Of a stretch of DNA of 64,000 nucleotides, positions 23,382-33,552 are shown piece by piece. This DNA is from Xenopus tropicalis (taxonomy: Eukaryota; Chordata; Amphibia; Anura; Pipidae), in assembly GCF_000004195.4 (NCBI RefSeq), contig NC_030683.2:67196764-67260763 (forward strand). The letters run 5' to 3'. How positions within the stretch are numbered: the first letter of the stretch is position 1; each line of letters begins with the position of its first letter. The notes beneath the pieces are model-generated. The model saw only the letters and a program-made list of their open reading frames with translations, was not told where the DNA came from and ran no database searches. The position numbers were made by a program, and so were the translations under genes.

Positions 23382-24542
23382 ATGTCCACACTGGAAGCGC
23401 TGCTCGGAAGACTGAGGGAGGAAGCAACCAAGAAGGGCGAGGCGTGGCTACAGCGGATGCTCCAGCAGACTGATCCGGAGCAGCCAGCAGAGCGGAGCTT
23501 GCGGCCCTGCCGCGCCAGACCACCCGACCGGCTCAGTCCTTCACCGGCGCCGGTGGCAGGAGGCCGCAGGCGCAGCAGCAGCCCGCGTCCCACCCGATCG
23601 GCGGCCAGCAGGGCCGCAGGGACCAGCGCGCCGACAGGTAGTGGGCCCCCCGAACCCCCAAATGCGGCCCAAGGGGTGGCGGGCGGAACGGGGGGACCGG
23701 GCAGGAAGAGGCGGGCCACTTCCGGTCCAGCAGAGGGGACCCCACCTAGCGGGAGACAGCGGGCGCAGAGGGCTACGGCGCCACGGGTGGACAGCACGCC
23801 ACAGCGGGGGGCAGCTAGCAGGGGCAGGCGAGCACAGAGCAGCCGGCTTCCCCCAGAGGGCGAGGTTTGGCAGCGGGCACCGGCAGAAACGAGCACCCAG
23901 CGGGAGAGGCAGCAGTGGCGGGAAGGGGGGGACACCTCCCCTTCTCAGGTAGATCAGAGGGGGCAGCAGCGCTCCTCACGGAGCAGGCACCAGTCAGCTA
24001 CCCCATCGCGCTCCACAGGGTACCCCTCAGATGGCAGCATCAGCCCCTCTGGGAGAGTGGAGGTGGACGAGGGAGCGGGTGCGCCACTGAGGGTAGGAGG
24101 GAGCCGCACGCGGCATAGGCCACCGACACAGCACACAGCGGCGCAGGGCCATGCAGCCAGCGCCAGGAGCACACCCCTCATTCCACTGGCATCCCAGGCA
24201 CAGCGGGAGCTAGGCGAGGAGGGCAGACAGCGGGAGGACGACGGGACAGACGGCACAGGCAACACCCAGGCATCTGGGTCCTCAGGTATACTTTTTCCTT
24301 TTGACCTCAGCCAGTCACCTATTGTACCACTCCCACAGTCAACTTCTACACAGCAGGCAGACCCAGAAGGTTCAGTGGGACAATTTTTAATAGGGCTAAG
24401 ACAGTTGTTGGCACAGTGTAGCGCAAGGCTACACCGGTGGGTGAAGCGGCAGCAAAGAAAGCGGACAAACCCATCCCTATATCTGATGCTGCAAAAGGGC
24501 ACGCCTACATTTGCTTCGAAGGTCCCTTGGGGGCCCACTTGA
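23382..24542 (+). pseudogene. Ngaro gag, N-terminal low-complexity part
   Basis: The frame starts with ATG in MSTLEALLGRLREEATKKG and continues as an Arg/Pro/Ser/Gly-rich, very likely disordered polypeptide of about 350 residues. It shows no enzymatic motif. The basic composition fits an RNA-binding gag head. The frame leaves homology around 24423-24427 (TGTAGCGCAAGG), where the next frame continues as KATPVGEAAAKKADK. A single base appears to be missing there, so the last ~38 residues are probably frameshift product. Two long antisense frames overlap it, which is common in GC-rich DNA and not taken as genes. Identification as gag rests on position in the element. Confidence 0.6.
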
Positions 24543-25234
24543 AGCCGGAAATGAGGGAAAAGATCTGGAAGCGGGAGTACATAGACATCTTCACTCTGCT
24601 CCCTCTGGAGAGATTTAGCATAGAGAGATGGGAGAAGGGAAAGGAGCACCGAAAGGAGGAAGATGAGGACAGGCGGCGTTTTCGCCTTATCCCCAGAACA
24701 TTTGGAAACTGGTTACGGGCCTTCGCTACGCTGGCAAGCGTGATAGGTGAAAAGCAGCCAGAGTGCTGCTCAGCACTATTTTGTTATCTGGATTCCATTT
24801 GGGAAGCCCATAAAGTTTACGGGGGCATGGCCTGGCTCAGGTACGATGAGCAGTTCAGGCAGCGCATGGCGATTAGACCCGAAATAAGGTGGGACCATAG
24901 GGACATCGGCCTATGGATGAGGCTCATGAATGGCAAGGGTTATCAGGGGTACTCAAGCCTAGGTCAGGGACAGCCCTTTCAAGCAGGCTCCGGCGGGCAG
25001 GCCACGGGCCCAGCCAGAGCACACAAGCAGGGCGTGTGCTGGCTGTATAACGACAGCCAGTGCAGGTGGGGCAAATTGTGCCGATACCGGCACGAATGCT
25101 CCTTATACACAGGATCCCACCCCTATGCCAGATGTTTCAAGCGGCCCAAGGAGGGAACAGGGAAGCCAGGTGACAACAATAAAAAAAGGGGAGACGCCAG
25201 TGAAGCTCGCAGCGATGCAGCCCTGGCTAGATAG
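24437..25234 (+). pseudogene. Ngaro gag, capsid-like and CCCH zinc-finger part
   Basis: 265 residues. The first part (about 20-165) is an alpha-rich, tryptophan-containing region (EKIWKREYIDIFTLLPL; TFGNWLRAFATLASVI; ALFCYLDSIWEAH) of capsid type. The second part has Cys201, Cys209, Cys215 and His219, spaced C-x7-C-x5-C-x3-H, which is a classical CCCH zinc-finger spacing, followed by a further Cys/His cluster (Cys221, His228, Cys233). It would bind element RNA. The ATG at 24437 is simply the first in this frame; the true protein probably began at 23382 and was joined before the frameshift. The tail overlaps the RT frame by 110 bases, so translation of pol would need a frame change or reinitiation. 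Confidence 0.7.
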
Positions 25235-26663
25235 ATATCCCAAAAAAGACAAGGCTGAGTTACTCAAAGGGGGTTTCCAACACGGGTTCAGAATTCCAGG
25301 GGAAGACAATTCCCCGGGATGTCAAACGGTAAATAACCTGAAGTCGGTAAAAGGAAACCCATCCTTAGTGCAAGAGAAACTGAACAAAGAGATTAGCATG
25401 GGCAGGATGGCCGGCCCATTCAACACACCCCCATTCAAAAACACACGGATATCCCCACTGGGCCTGGTTCCCAAGAAGGAGCCGGGAAAATACCGTCTCA
25501 TCCATCATTTATCGTACCCCGCCGGGGCATCGGTAAACGATGGAATAGACAAAGAATTGGCTAGGGTATCATACACATCATTCGATGAGGCGATCTGCCT
25601 GGCGGTCGCGGCAGGCCCAGGGGCACTAATGGCCAAAACAGATATCGAGGTTGCCTTTCGGCTCCTGCCGGTGCACCCCGAGTCTTTACACCTGTTGGGT
25701 TGCCAGTTTGGCGGGTCCTTTTACATAGACAGGAGCTTGCCTATGGGGTGCTCAATTTCTTGTTCTTATTTTGAAACATTTAGCACCTTCCTGGAGTGGG
25801 TAATAAGGCAACAGTCGGGTATGGATTCCATTATCCACTACCTCGACGATTTTCTATGTATTGGCCCCGCCAATTCCCCCGCATGCGCCATATTGCTGCA
25901 AACGGTTCAAGGGGTAACAACTGAGTTCGGGGTGCCACTAGCTCCTGACAAAACGGAGGGCCCGTCCACATGCATCAAATTTCTCGGGATCGAGATAGAT
26001 ACGGTGAGGCAGGAATGTAGGTTGCCAATCGATAAGATCGGCGCCTTGAGGGAAGACATTCAGCGCGCACTTACCTCTAAAAAACTGACGCTGAAACAGC
26101 TCCAATCTCTGCTTGGCAAATTAACGTTCGCCTGCAGAATTATTTCAATGGGGCGGGTATTCTCGCGGAGATTAGCAATGGCAACCTCCGGTTTAAAAAA
26201 GCCGCACCATTTTGTTAGACTGAGGGCAGAACTAAAGGCAGATCTAGGGATCTGGGCCAAGTTCCTGGAAGCATACAACGGCAGGTCTTATTGGCAAAAA
26301 ACGGCCGACACCAACAATGACCTGCAACTGTTTACGGACGCAGCAGGATCATGTGGCTTTGGGGCATTCCTAAGCGGCAATTGGTGCGTGGAAAAATGGC
26401 CTGAGGGTTGGGTAGAGGGCGGGCTGACACGTAATGTAACCCTACTCGAGTTATTTCCAATCCTGGTGGCCATAGAGCTGTGGGGACAGTGGCTTTCGAA
26501 TAGAAAGGTGATTTTCAACTCCGACAATATGTCAGTAGTGCTGGCTATCAACAACCAGACATCCTCATCGGGCCCAGTTTTGGCGCTACTAAGGCACCTA
26601 GTACTCAGGTGCCTGCAACTTAACATACAGTATGTTTCCGAGCACAACACCTTCCAGGCGTAG
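25125..26663 (+). pseudogene. Ngaro reverse transcriptase-RNase H
   Basis: 512 residues. The N-terminal linker carries the AAMQPWLDRYP motif and GFRIP common in DIRS-order pol proteins. RT fingers and palm follow: LVPKKEPGKYRLIHHLSYP (115-132), Asp173 in AKTDIEVAFRL, LPMGCSISC (205-213), and the catalytic YLDD at 239-242. The RNase H domain has Asp405 (FTDAAG), Glu442 (LLELFP) and Asp467 (NSDN). The frame stops after EHNTFQA, but the next frame continues at once with GVVNDVADSLSRFQW, the normal end of RNase H. A one-base indel near 26642-26646 therefore truncates it. All RT and the first three RNase H catalytic residues are intact. This enzyme copies the element RNA; DIRS-order elements need no integrase. 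Confidence 0.93.
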
Positions 26664-26697
26664 TTAATGACGTTGCTGACTCTTTATCCCGATTCCA

Positions 26698-27231
26698 GTG
26701 GGACAGATTCCGGGGCCTGGTGCCAGGAGCGAAACCTCAGGGAGAACCCTGCCCGGAATTCCTCTGGCAGATCGTATACGAGGTATGATGGCATGGGTAC
26801 AGAGGTCAGTCGCAGCATCCACATGGTCGGGTTACAGGAGAGTCTGGTTGGATTGGCTGCAATTAATGCAGTGGAGCGGGGCGGGGGAGAGCGATGGTGA
26901 CAGACTTGATCTGTTGCTTTGGCAAATGGGCTTATACTTTGAGAACTCTATATCCTCGAGCTCGCTGAGCTCAAAATTAGCAGCGTTGGCTTTCTTTTTC
27001 AAGTTAATGGGATGGAGGGACTACACAAAAGAGTTTTTGGTAAAACAAGCCGTAAAAGGCTTTAAAAGGGGAAAAAGACTGGAGGACAGGCGCAGGCCCG
27101 TGACATTGCCCATACTGCAAGGCCTTATTGAACAGCTAGGAGCGATCGCAAGTAGCGAGTACGAAGCGACCCTATTTAAATTAGCTTTCTCCTGGGCATT
27201 TTTGGGGCCTTTCGGATTTCCGAATTGGTGA
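26698..27231 (+). pseudogene. Ngaro tyrosine recombinase, N-terminal half
   Basis: About 177 residues. The helical core-binding part includes VAASTWSGYRRVWLDWL, SSSSLSSKLAALAFFFKLMGW and KGFKRGKRLEDRRRPVT, typical of DIRS/Ngaro recombinases. The frame ends at GPFGFPNW and a stop at 27229. In the alternative frame the same bases read GAFRISELVSHNR, which is catalytic box 1 with its Arg (codon 27213-27215) and leads directly into the second half. One base has been lost in the T5-G4 run at 27198-27207. This is inactivating as read unless it is an assembly error. Confidence 0.85.
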
Positions 27232-27671
27232 GTCACAACAGATATACCTCAGGGGGAGTCCTCTGGGAGGACATCCAGCTGGCCGACGGGGTACTAGCTA
27301 TAACAATAAGGGAGTCTAAGACGGACAAAAAGGGAAAGGGTTTTACAGTTACATTAGCCGGGGTGGACGGTTGTCCCACGTGCCCGATGCAGTGCTTCCT
27401 GGCTTATCGGAGGATTAGACCCCAAATGACCGGCCCATGTTTAGTCCACGCAGATGGGTCCTTCCTGTCTAGGTTCCAATTTATAGCAGTCTTCAAAAGA
27501 GGCCTTCAAGGCCTGGGGATGTCGTATAGAGAATACGGCAGCCACTCCTTTCGCATAGGTGCAGCCACAGAGGCGGCACGCTGGGGCATGGACGAAGCGG
27601 TTTTAAAACGCATAGGGCGGTGGGAATCGCAGCGATTCCGATCATATATCCGGCCACATAGGGTAGAATAA
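27225..27671 (+). pseudogene. Ngaro tyrosine recombinase, C-terminal catalytic half
   Basis: About 148 residues containing the catalytic half: His107 and Arg110 in GSHSFRIGAAT, the GRW at 131-133 (Trp in the position often taken by His), and the nucleophile Tyr141 in RSYIRP. The box 1 Arg lies just upstream in this same frame (27213-27215). The in-frame ATG at 27225 is not a biological start. The stop is followed within a few bases by an A-rich run with several AATAAA hexamers. This enzyme joins the circular DNA copy into the genome by strand exchange, so Ngaro elements make no target duplication. Confidence 0.9.
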
Positions 27672-27698
27672 AAATAAAAAATAAAAAATAAAAAAGAG
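27668..27698 (+). promoter_or_regulatory. A-rich run with repeated AATAAA hexamers
   Basis: Directly after the recombinase stop the sequence repeats (A5-6)T, giving four overlapping AATAAA-type hexamers before a G-run and GTGTTGTC. It could act as a poly(A) signal separating recombinase transcripts from the hydrolase frame, or be simple A-rich filler. Confidence 0.35.
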
Positions 27699-27703
27699 GG
27701 GGG

Positions 27704-28297
27704 GTGTTGTCAGTAACGCTTACATGTTCTTTGTTCCTAGATCAAGCCCCATGTTCGGTCTGGGTGGTCGGACATTCATATATCCGTTGGGCAGAAAAAA
27801 GAGCGAGAGTTCGCAAAAATGGCTCACAACTCGGTTTCTTAGAAGAGGTATTCATTTCCTGGATGGGGCATAGTGGCCTGCTCTGGGACGAATTAGTCCC
27901 CATGATCATACAGCGAGCCAAGAAGGTAGGACCACCACATGTCATCCTGATGCACGCAGGAGGCAATGATTTGGGAAAATGCCCCATGAGACAGCTTATT
28001 AAGTGCATGCGCAGGGATTGCATTCGGTTGTGGTCCCTTTTTCCCCGGGTTATTCTAATTTGGTCAGACTGGCCGGCTGCCATTAATAAAGCCAGAATCA
28101 AGGTAAACAAAGCTGTAGCAAAATTTGTAAAGAGCCGAGGGGGTATGGTAGTGGAACACACGTTTCTGAAGCCAGCGGAGCAGTTCTTGCGGTCAGACGG
28201 AGTACATCCAAATGACGTGGGGTTGGATATTTTCAATACAGCCTTGCAAGACGCAATTGAAATTGCCCATAGGGTGTGGGGGCGTATGTGCACTTGA
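27704..28297 (+). CDS. SGNH/GDSL-type hydrolase of the Ngaro element
   Basis: 197 residues and uninterrupted. Block I: WVVGHSYIRWA with nucleophile Ser25. Block III: MHAGGNDLG with Asn88. Block V: RSDGVHPNDVG with Asp165 and His168. These are the conserved SGNH-family positions, so the catalytic set is complete. Families with this fold are esterases or acetylhydrolases. Hydrolase frames of this kind are described in vertebrate Ngaro and some LINE elements, with unknown benefit to the element. TTCTTTGTTCCTAG at 27727-27740, just before the homology begins, looks like a splice acceptor, so the native protein may be made from a spliced RNA and the first ~12 residues may not be coding. It is the only frame of the element without a break. 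Confidence 0.85.
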   Translation: MLSVTLTCSLFLDQAPCSVWVVGHSYIRWAEKRARVRKNGSQLGFLEEVFISWMGHSGLLWDELVPMIIQRAKKVGPPHVILMHAGGNDLGKCPMRQLIKCMRRDCIRLWSLFPRVILIWSDWPAAINKARIKVNKAVAKFVKSRGGMVVEHTFLKPAEQFLRSDGVHPNDVGLDIFNTALQDAIEIAHRVWGRMCT

Positions 28298-29575
28298 AGG
28301 TGTCCAAGCACACATAGCATGGCGGGTCCCTTGCCAGTCTGCCAGGCATGTTGGTGTGGTTTGGCCAATACTGCACCATTTGGGCAACCCCTAAGGTGGG
28401 TACCCACGGTGATGGTGGAGATGTTCAGTTAATTTTCCCAGGGCTTGGTCCCTTGTGGATTGTTTCCGTTTAAGAGCTATGGTGTGGATATTACAATGCT
28501 ATGCATGCTCACTGAGCTAGGGGCAAGCGGCTAGTGAGCATTGCTGGCACTTGGAAGGGCAGACTGGCAGAGGGCTTACCAAGGGCTACTAATTGTTAGC
28601 AATTGTTGTCAACTATTTAACAACCGTTACAAAGATTTGTACTATGTTATCAATGACACTAACAAACAATGTTTATGAATGGTTTTTCTATGTAAACAAT
28701 AAAGGTTTTCTACATGACTGTTGTACAAATAAAGCTGTGGCCATATCATCCAACCAAGGTGATGTCACGTGTGGTTATTTAGCACAGATGGTGGGAGGAG
28801 TGAACAATGGGCCATGCCCACAGTCATGTTAGTTATAACACTGCTCTCACTTAACAATGCGTGTCTATAACAATCTGTTCCACTGCTGGTCATGTGGCGA
28901 AGACTATAGAAAACACCAGTAACAGGGAATTTGGTTGTTGGCCCACTACAGCTGACCAATATCTAGTGAAACCCATGACACTATATATGGATTCATTAGT
29001 CAGCAAAGAACTGCATGGGCCTGCACTTACATATTGCAAATTGACCTGCTAACCAGTCATTTTAATGACTTTTGTGTTGCAATACTGAGTAATAACTGAG
29101 TGACCAGAGTGTGTCCATATTATTGTTATTATTGCATGTTTTTAATAAATTGCCAGTATGCTCAGCAGTGCTATATATAGCAATACTGACCAACAACTGA
29201 CATTCATATTAACCAAGTCATGAAATAACAAGGGTGCCCTGACTGCAAGAGATTACAATACAAGTAAGCAGGAGATAAGTCAAATACATGTAACTGTGCA
29301 GCAAGATTTATGATAGAGACATAGTTGAGTTGCTTATGGGTTCTTGGTGGATACTAATAAAGATATATATCTCTTGGTTGGATTTAGCTAGGTTTGGCAA
29401 AGTGTGATGCGAAGAGACTAGCAGACATGAAACAAAGTGCGTATAAAGGTCAGTAAAATTATATGAATGTTTATATTTACTTCAGTTATGTAAAAGCAAT
29501 CTATCAGCAAAATATGATGTTGGATAACCTCTGTTATTTGACCCAGGACCAAGTATGACATGGAAACTATTTCCT
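28298..29575. other. 3' non-coding region of the retrotransposon and flank
   Basis: A small hairpin (ATGCTCACT at 28500-28508 and AGTGAGCAT at 28533-28541) lies 3' of the hydrolase, with AATAAA-type signals at 28699 and 28727. Ngaro A2/B1/B2 repeats should be here, but I could not align any with the 5' side. From roughly 28900 the sequence is AT-rich flank with no gene. Confidence 0.4.
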
Positions 29576-30020
29576 TTAAAGGAAAACTATACCCCCAAAC
29601 AATGTAGGTCTCTACAAAAAAATATTGCATAAACAAGCTCATATGTAAAACCCTGCTTTATCTAAATAAACCATTCATAAAAATACACTGTTTAGTAGTA
29701 TGTGCTATTGGATATTCCGAAATAGAAAACTGCCATTTTAAGAATTAAGGGCCACCTCCTGGGATCATAGGATTCACAGTGCACACAAACAAGCCAAGGC
29801 ACACATCCATGCTAGGCCCCATCAGCCAATTAATGGACAGAGTTTTGCCTTTTGCTTCCACACTTCTTCCTGTTACAGTTAGAGCTGCATTATTTCTGGT
29901 CATGTCATCTTTGAAGGAGCACACAGCCCATCACTAAATAGTGGCTCAAGGGAAAGGACAATATTTACTAATATATATATTCCAGTTTGGCAAGATTCTT
30001 TGATAGGTCACTTAGTTCTG
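29576..30020. mobile_element. T2-type MITE, right end truncated
   Basis: It begins TTAAAGGAAAACTATACCCCC and runs through AATGTAGGTCTCTAC, TAGTAGTATGTGCTATTGG and GCTTCCACACTTCTTCCTG, a sequence I recognise as a common X. tropicalis MITE. The expected mirror end with CCTTTAA is not present, so the element fades out near 30020. Confidence 0.7.
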
Positions 30021-30516
30021 AAGCATTAAAATACAGCCCAAAATCCTTCATGTGCTCTCATGCTCAATGTCAGGTCTAGTAATTTAGTTTTGTTTAGCTT
30101 GCTTTTCCTTTTTGCACAAAGAAAGTGGAGTATGGGAATAGAAAAAAGTTAACAGGCTCACCTCCCTGCTGACTCACTCTCATCCACTAGTGGTGGGTAT
30201 AGATAATCAGATGCTAGTCACAGGAGATTTTCTCCGCATCAATCCCAGCAAGCATTGCACATTTAAAGGGAAAGTGACTAATTCAGTCCGACTCAATATT
30301 CTCTAAAAACATTTATACTTATTCTTCTAAGTTAAAAACAACAGAAATCAGTACAGTATACAAGGTGGATAAAGTGCATACCTTAACACCTAAGGCGTTT
30401 CATCCTCACCTGGACACTTCATCAGAGGTACAACCCTCCCCCTCCAAATACCTTATATATATACCTTATATACACATGACGTCAATTCATGCATCCCATT
30501 ATAAGGTGACACAAAT

Positions 30517-31370
30517 ACAGGTATGGGATCCGTTACCTGGAAACTCATTATCCAGAAAGCTCCAATTACAGAAAGGCTGCCATTGTCTGGCGCGCTCAGC
30601 CCAGACCCGGCGGGCGCATCCTGTGCGGCGCCCTCCTGTTCGTACTTCCAGGTTGAGGAGGTGTGCGTACAGACGCGACGCGTCTGATAGAGCTAGCGCG
30701 CATGGGCGTGCGAATAAGCACGGCGTGCACGTCAATGCGCACGCATGCACGAGAGCGTGCGCGCGCATGCAGAAACGCGCACGCTCGTAGTGCGCATGCG
30801 CAGTATGCCTTTAACGATGCCACAGAACCATCTTTACCTTGCTGAGTAATCTGAGCTGATTTATCACTCGTTACCAAGTGTTTATTTAACTGGTTGTCTG
30901 TTGCTGACCCCTTCTTCTGTACCTGACTCTTTGATTCATCTCTGCCTGCCTTTGACCTTCACATCTGGACCTGACCATGCTTTTGCTTCCTGACTTTGCT
31001 TCGACGTTGAACACATCTCTGCAGGAACTGTTTCCCTCACGCACTCCTGCCACTCCTCCTCTGAGCCAGCCCCGTCCCACTCTCGGGTGCTGTATCTCGT
31101 GTGGGAGGTATAGGAGAGGCTACTCTACATTGGTTGACTCCTATAAACTCGTCTGACAGCCATAGACTCAATTATAAGCAAATAATTCAAATTTTGAAGA
31201 TGAATTTTCTTTTTCTTTTCTCTGTAACAAAACAGTAGCTTGTACTTGATCCCAACTAAGATATAATAAATCCTTACTGGAGGCAAAACAATCCTTCTGG
31301 GTTTATTTAATATCGAAAAAATAGCCTTAAGGTATGGAGATCCAAATTACGGAAAGATTCCTTACTTACT
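30517..31370. mobile_element. GGTATGGGA-family MITE split by a solo LTR
   Basis: The left part 30517-30583 (CAGGTATGGGATCCGTTACC, CATTATCCAGAAAGCTCC) and right part 31159-31370 (ATAGACTCAATTATAAGC, CTTGATCCCAACTAAGAT, TTAAGGTATGGAGATCC) form one element. The last ~35 bases of the right terminus are missing and replaced by a (TTAC)n run at 31364-31387. Confidence 0.75.
30584..31158. mobile_element. Solo LTR with 5-bp target duplication
   Basis: 575 bp, starting TGTCTGGCGC and ending GTCTGACA, i.e. TG...CA with TGTC/GACA termini. GCCAT precedes (30579-30583) and follows (31159-31163), a perfect 5-bp duplication, and the surrounding MITE is continuous when it is removed. The middle is CpG-rich (GCGCGCATGC at 30758-30769). 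No internal genes or second LTR are present, so it is a recombination product of an LTR retroelement. Family unknown. Confidence 0.85.
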
Positions 31371-31387
31371 TACTTACTTACTTACTT

Positions 31388-33052
31388 TTTCCATTATGTA
31401 TTCTACCAAAAAAAAAGTTCCATATCCATAACATATTATACTGTAATTTTTCCAGATTCCTGCTATTATTAACTTGGAAGAATAAATGTGAATGTTTTTT
31501 AGAAAATGTGGATTCTGACTTAGACAATTTCACTTTAATTTCACTTTTGCAATGCTTTTTCTTTTTGACCCACCTCATTGAAAATAATTTAGCCAGAAGA
31601 ATATGACTGATATATGGCTGAAAATGTTATGCTTACTGAGAATAAAATTTCAAGCAATTCAGATATTTCAGAACTAATTTCAAACTAAATTTGTTTGCCA
31701 GCTTTAAAAAAATTGAGCAGGCAAATTCCCACACAGACAGCGAAAAGAATGGGAATGCCTGTCTATCAAAAAAGTGTAGTACGTTCTGTATATAAGGCAC
31801 ATTATAACCAGATGGTATTGGGTCCAAGGTTAACAAGAGATTTTAGATTTTCTTGTTGTATTTCAATGCTAGTGTCTATAAGTGACCTGTAGGCACTCCT
31901 GTGGCACAAACTAAAAATCAGTGAAATGAATGCAGCATTTTGCAGACATATTGTACTATGAGAAAAATGCTCCAGCAATTCTCTGGGTGGCTTTGCCTTA
32001 AGGGTGCACGTCTGCATTTATTTCATTTAATACCAACTTCTCTTTTATTGGATGTTGATGGTGGAATTCTCAGCTGTAAGTATTGTTTGTAGATTCTTGG
32101 CAAGCCAAGATATGTTTCGTATTGCCGTTTTGTCAGAATATCACTGCGCTGCAATACTGTTTATTTCAGTTGTGCCGACTGCCTCCATGTGTCCTTTTTT
32201 TCTCACTAGTTCTGTATTACGTTGTGTTCACCATAGTACAATAAAAAATGTGTATTCTACTGAACGCTGCATATTATAGAAGCTGAGCAACAAAAAATTA
32301 TGTTGACTGCAATTGTATACCAATTATAGGGAGCTCTACTGAAATGCATTTCAGAGCAGTGTAGTTAATATCTGGCTAGATACTGTTTAAACATCTGCTA
32401 TTAGGGCTGCTGTAGCCAGTATAAATGTAATAAGAAAAAGAGAGACAGAGATCACTTCTAGATCATGTTTACTTAATCCCCATATGTTTCACCATATGTA
32501 AATCATGTAGAAAAGCTTTGGGGAAATATATCCCTGGATTATGGCCTGTAAAATGTACAAGCATATGAAAGCTGCATGTGTTCCTATTCTAGGCATATTC
32601 TAAAGAAAGCAATGCCCCTTGTTCTGTGTGACAGACAAGAAAGCTATTTTATAGCTTTGGCATTGTAGAACAGCATGAGAGGCAGATGATTTTATAGATC
32701 ACCCACTTCCTGTTGCTATGCGCTCCGCTCTGAATTTCTTGTCACAGACAAAGTGCTATTGTTTTGCTTCTATTGTCCAAGGACTCTGTGCTGCTTATGT
32801 CCTTACAGATGAATTTTCTGTCAAACAGTTTTCAGATTGTTCTGCTGTGTTTTACAATGTTTATTACCGGTAGGTAAATGCAGATTATTATAAAACTGCA
32901 TAAGAAATCAAGCTAATTCAGCATTTGTATCCTTTCTTACATTGCAGTGACGTAATGTACAATATACATTGTCTATTTTATTATCTATAATTAGTAAAAT
33001 GTATTTCTACATGCAAAGAAAAAAAAACTATGCAAAAGGTAAAAAGAAACAT
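31388..33052. other. Low-copy intergenic DNA
   Basis: No clear repeats except the (TTAC)n run at the left edge. It contains the signal-peptide-like exon candidate described separately. Confidence 0.4.
32809..32872 (+). CDS. Candidate first coding exon encoding a signal peptide
   Basis: An ATG directly follows CTTATGTCCTTACAG and opens MNFLSNSFQIVLLCFTMF, ending ITG, a short polar start and a hydrophobic core as in secretory signal peptides. A donor follows at CCG/GTAGGT (after 32869) or GTAG/GTAAAT (after 32873). The upstream 100 bases could be 5' UTR or intron. It is too short to prove, and no partner exon was found in the window. If real, it begins a secreted or membrane protein gene continuing to the right. 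It could equally be chance. Confidence 0.2.
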
Positions 33053-33055
33053 ATA

Positions 33056-33549
33056 AGGGTTGATTCACTAAAGGTCGATAAGCGCTATCGCTATAAAAAT
33101 TGACGCGAAAAAAGCATGATTTGCTAAAGTATTATTGCACCTAATTGGGGCAGGCGGTAATTATAGAAAAGTACATGTTCATGTTTTTTTGGCAACACAA
33201 TATGGACTTAGCAGTGTGATTTATTCAAGTATGTGTTGGCCCTAGAGTGATGCATCCTCCAGTTTGCAGGGAAATGGTCATTTTCAGAACAGTAGTTTTC
33301 AAGTAATGGCGTGTATGGCTAATCTGGCGTGCGTTTTTTCGCACACTGCATTAATTAGCATGCGTTGCATCAAATACCGCATGAAAATAGTCTTCATGAC
33401 TTAAATAACGCAAACAGCATCGTGTCTACATTAAAACAAGTATCATTTTAGTGAATCGTGCGTTAAGTCGCAAAAATTAAGAAGCAATACAATTTTTACC
33501 GCATGCCATAAATTGCGCCCATTTTAACGCACCTTAGTGAATCAACCCT
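33056..33549. mobile_element. GATTCACTAAAG-type MITE, full length, ATA duplication
   Basis: AGGGTTGATTCACTAAAGG to CCTTAGTGAATCAACCCT, flanked by ATA on both sides (33053-33055, 33550-33552). The interior has GATAAGCGCTATCGC and many GCATGCGTT-like motifs and shares GTATGTGTTGGCCCTAGAGTG with 46268-46298. Confidence 0.85.
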
Positions 33550-33552
33550 ATA

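Larger units (their letters stand above)
23161..28750 (+). mobile_element. Ngaro-type tyrosine-recombinase retrotransposon (DIRS order)
   Basis: Coding order is gag, RT-RNase H, tyrosine recombinase, SGNH hydrolase, all on the plus strand. That order and the absence of an integrase, a protease and LTRs mark a DIRS-order element, and the hydrolase frame is typical of vertebrate Ngaro elements. Reading frames overlap or are separated by single-base breaks, so it is inactive as read. The coding region has higher GC than the flanks. The outer limits are estimates: I could not find the split direct repeats (A1-B1-A2-B2) that should define the ends, and 28298-28750 is assigned as 3' non-coding sequence only by position. 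Confidence 0.85.

Noticed and set aside
23267..24649. Long minus-strand frames (222 and 231 codons) opposite gag
   Set aside because: They are antisense shadows of a GC-rich coding region with no family resemblance.
27742..28407. 221-codon minus-strand frame
   Set aside because: Antisense of the SGNH hydrolase, whose motifs are clear on the plus strand.
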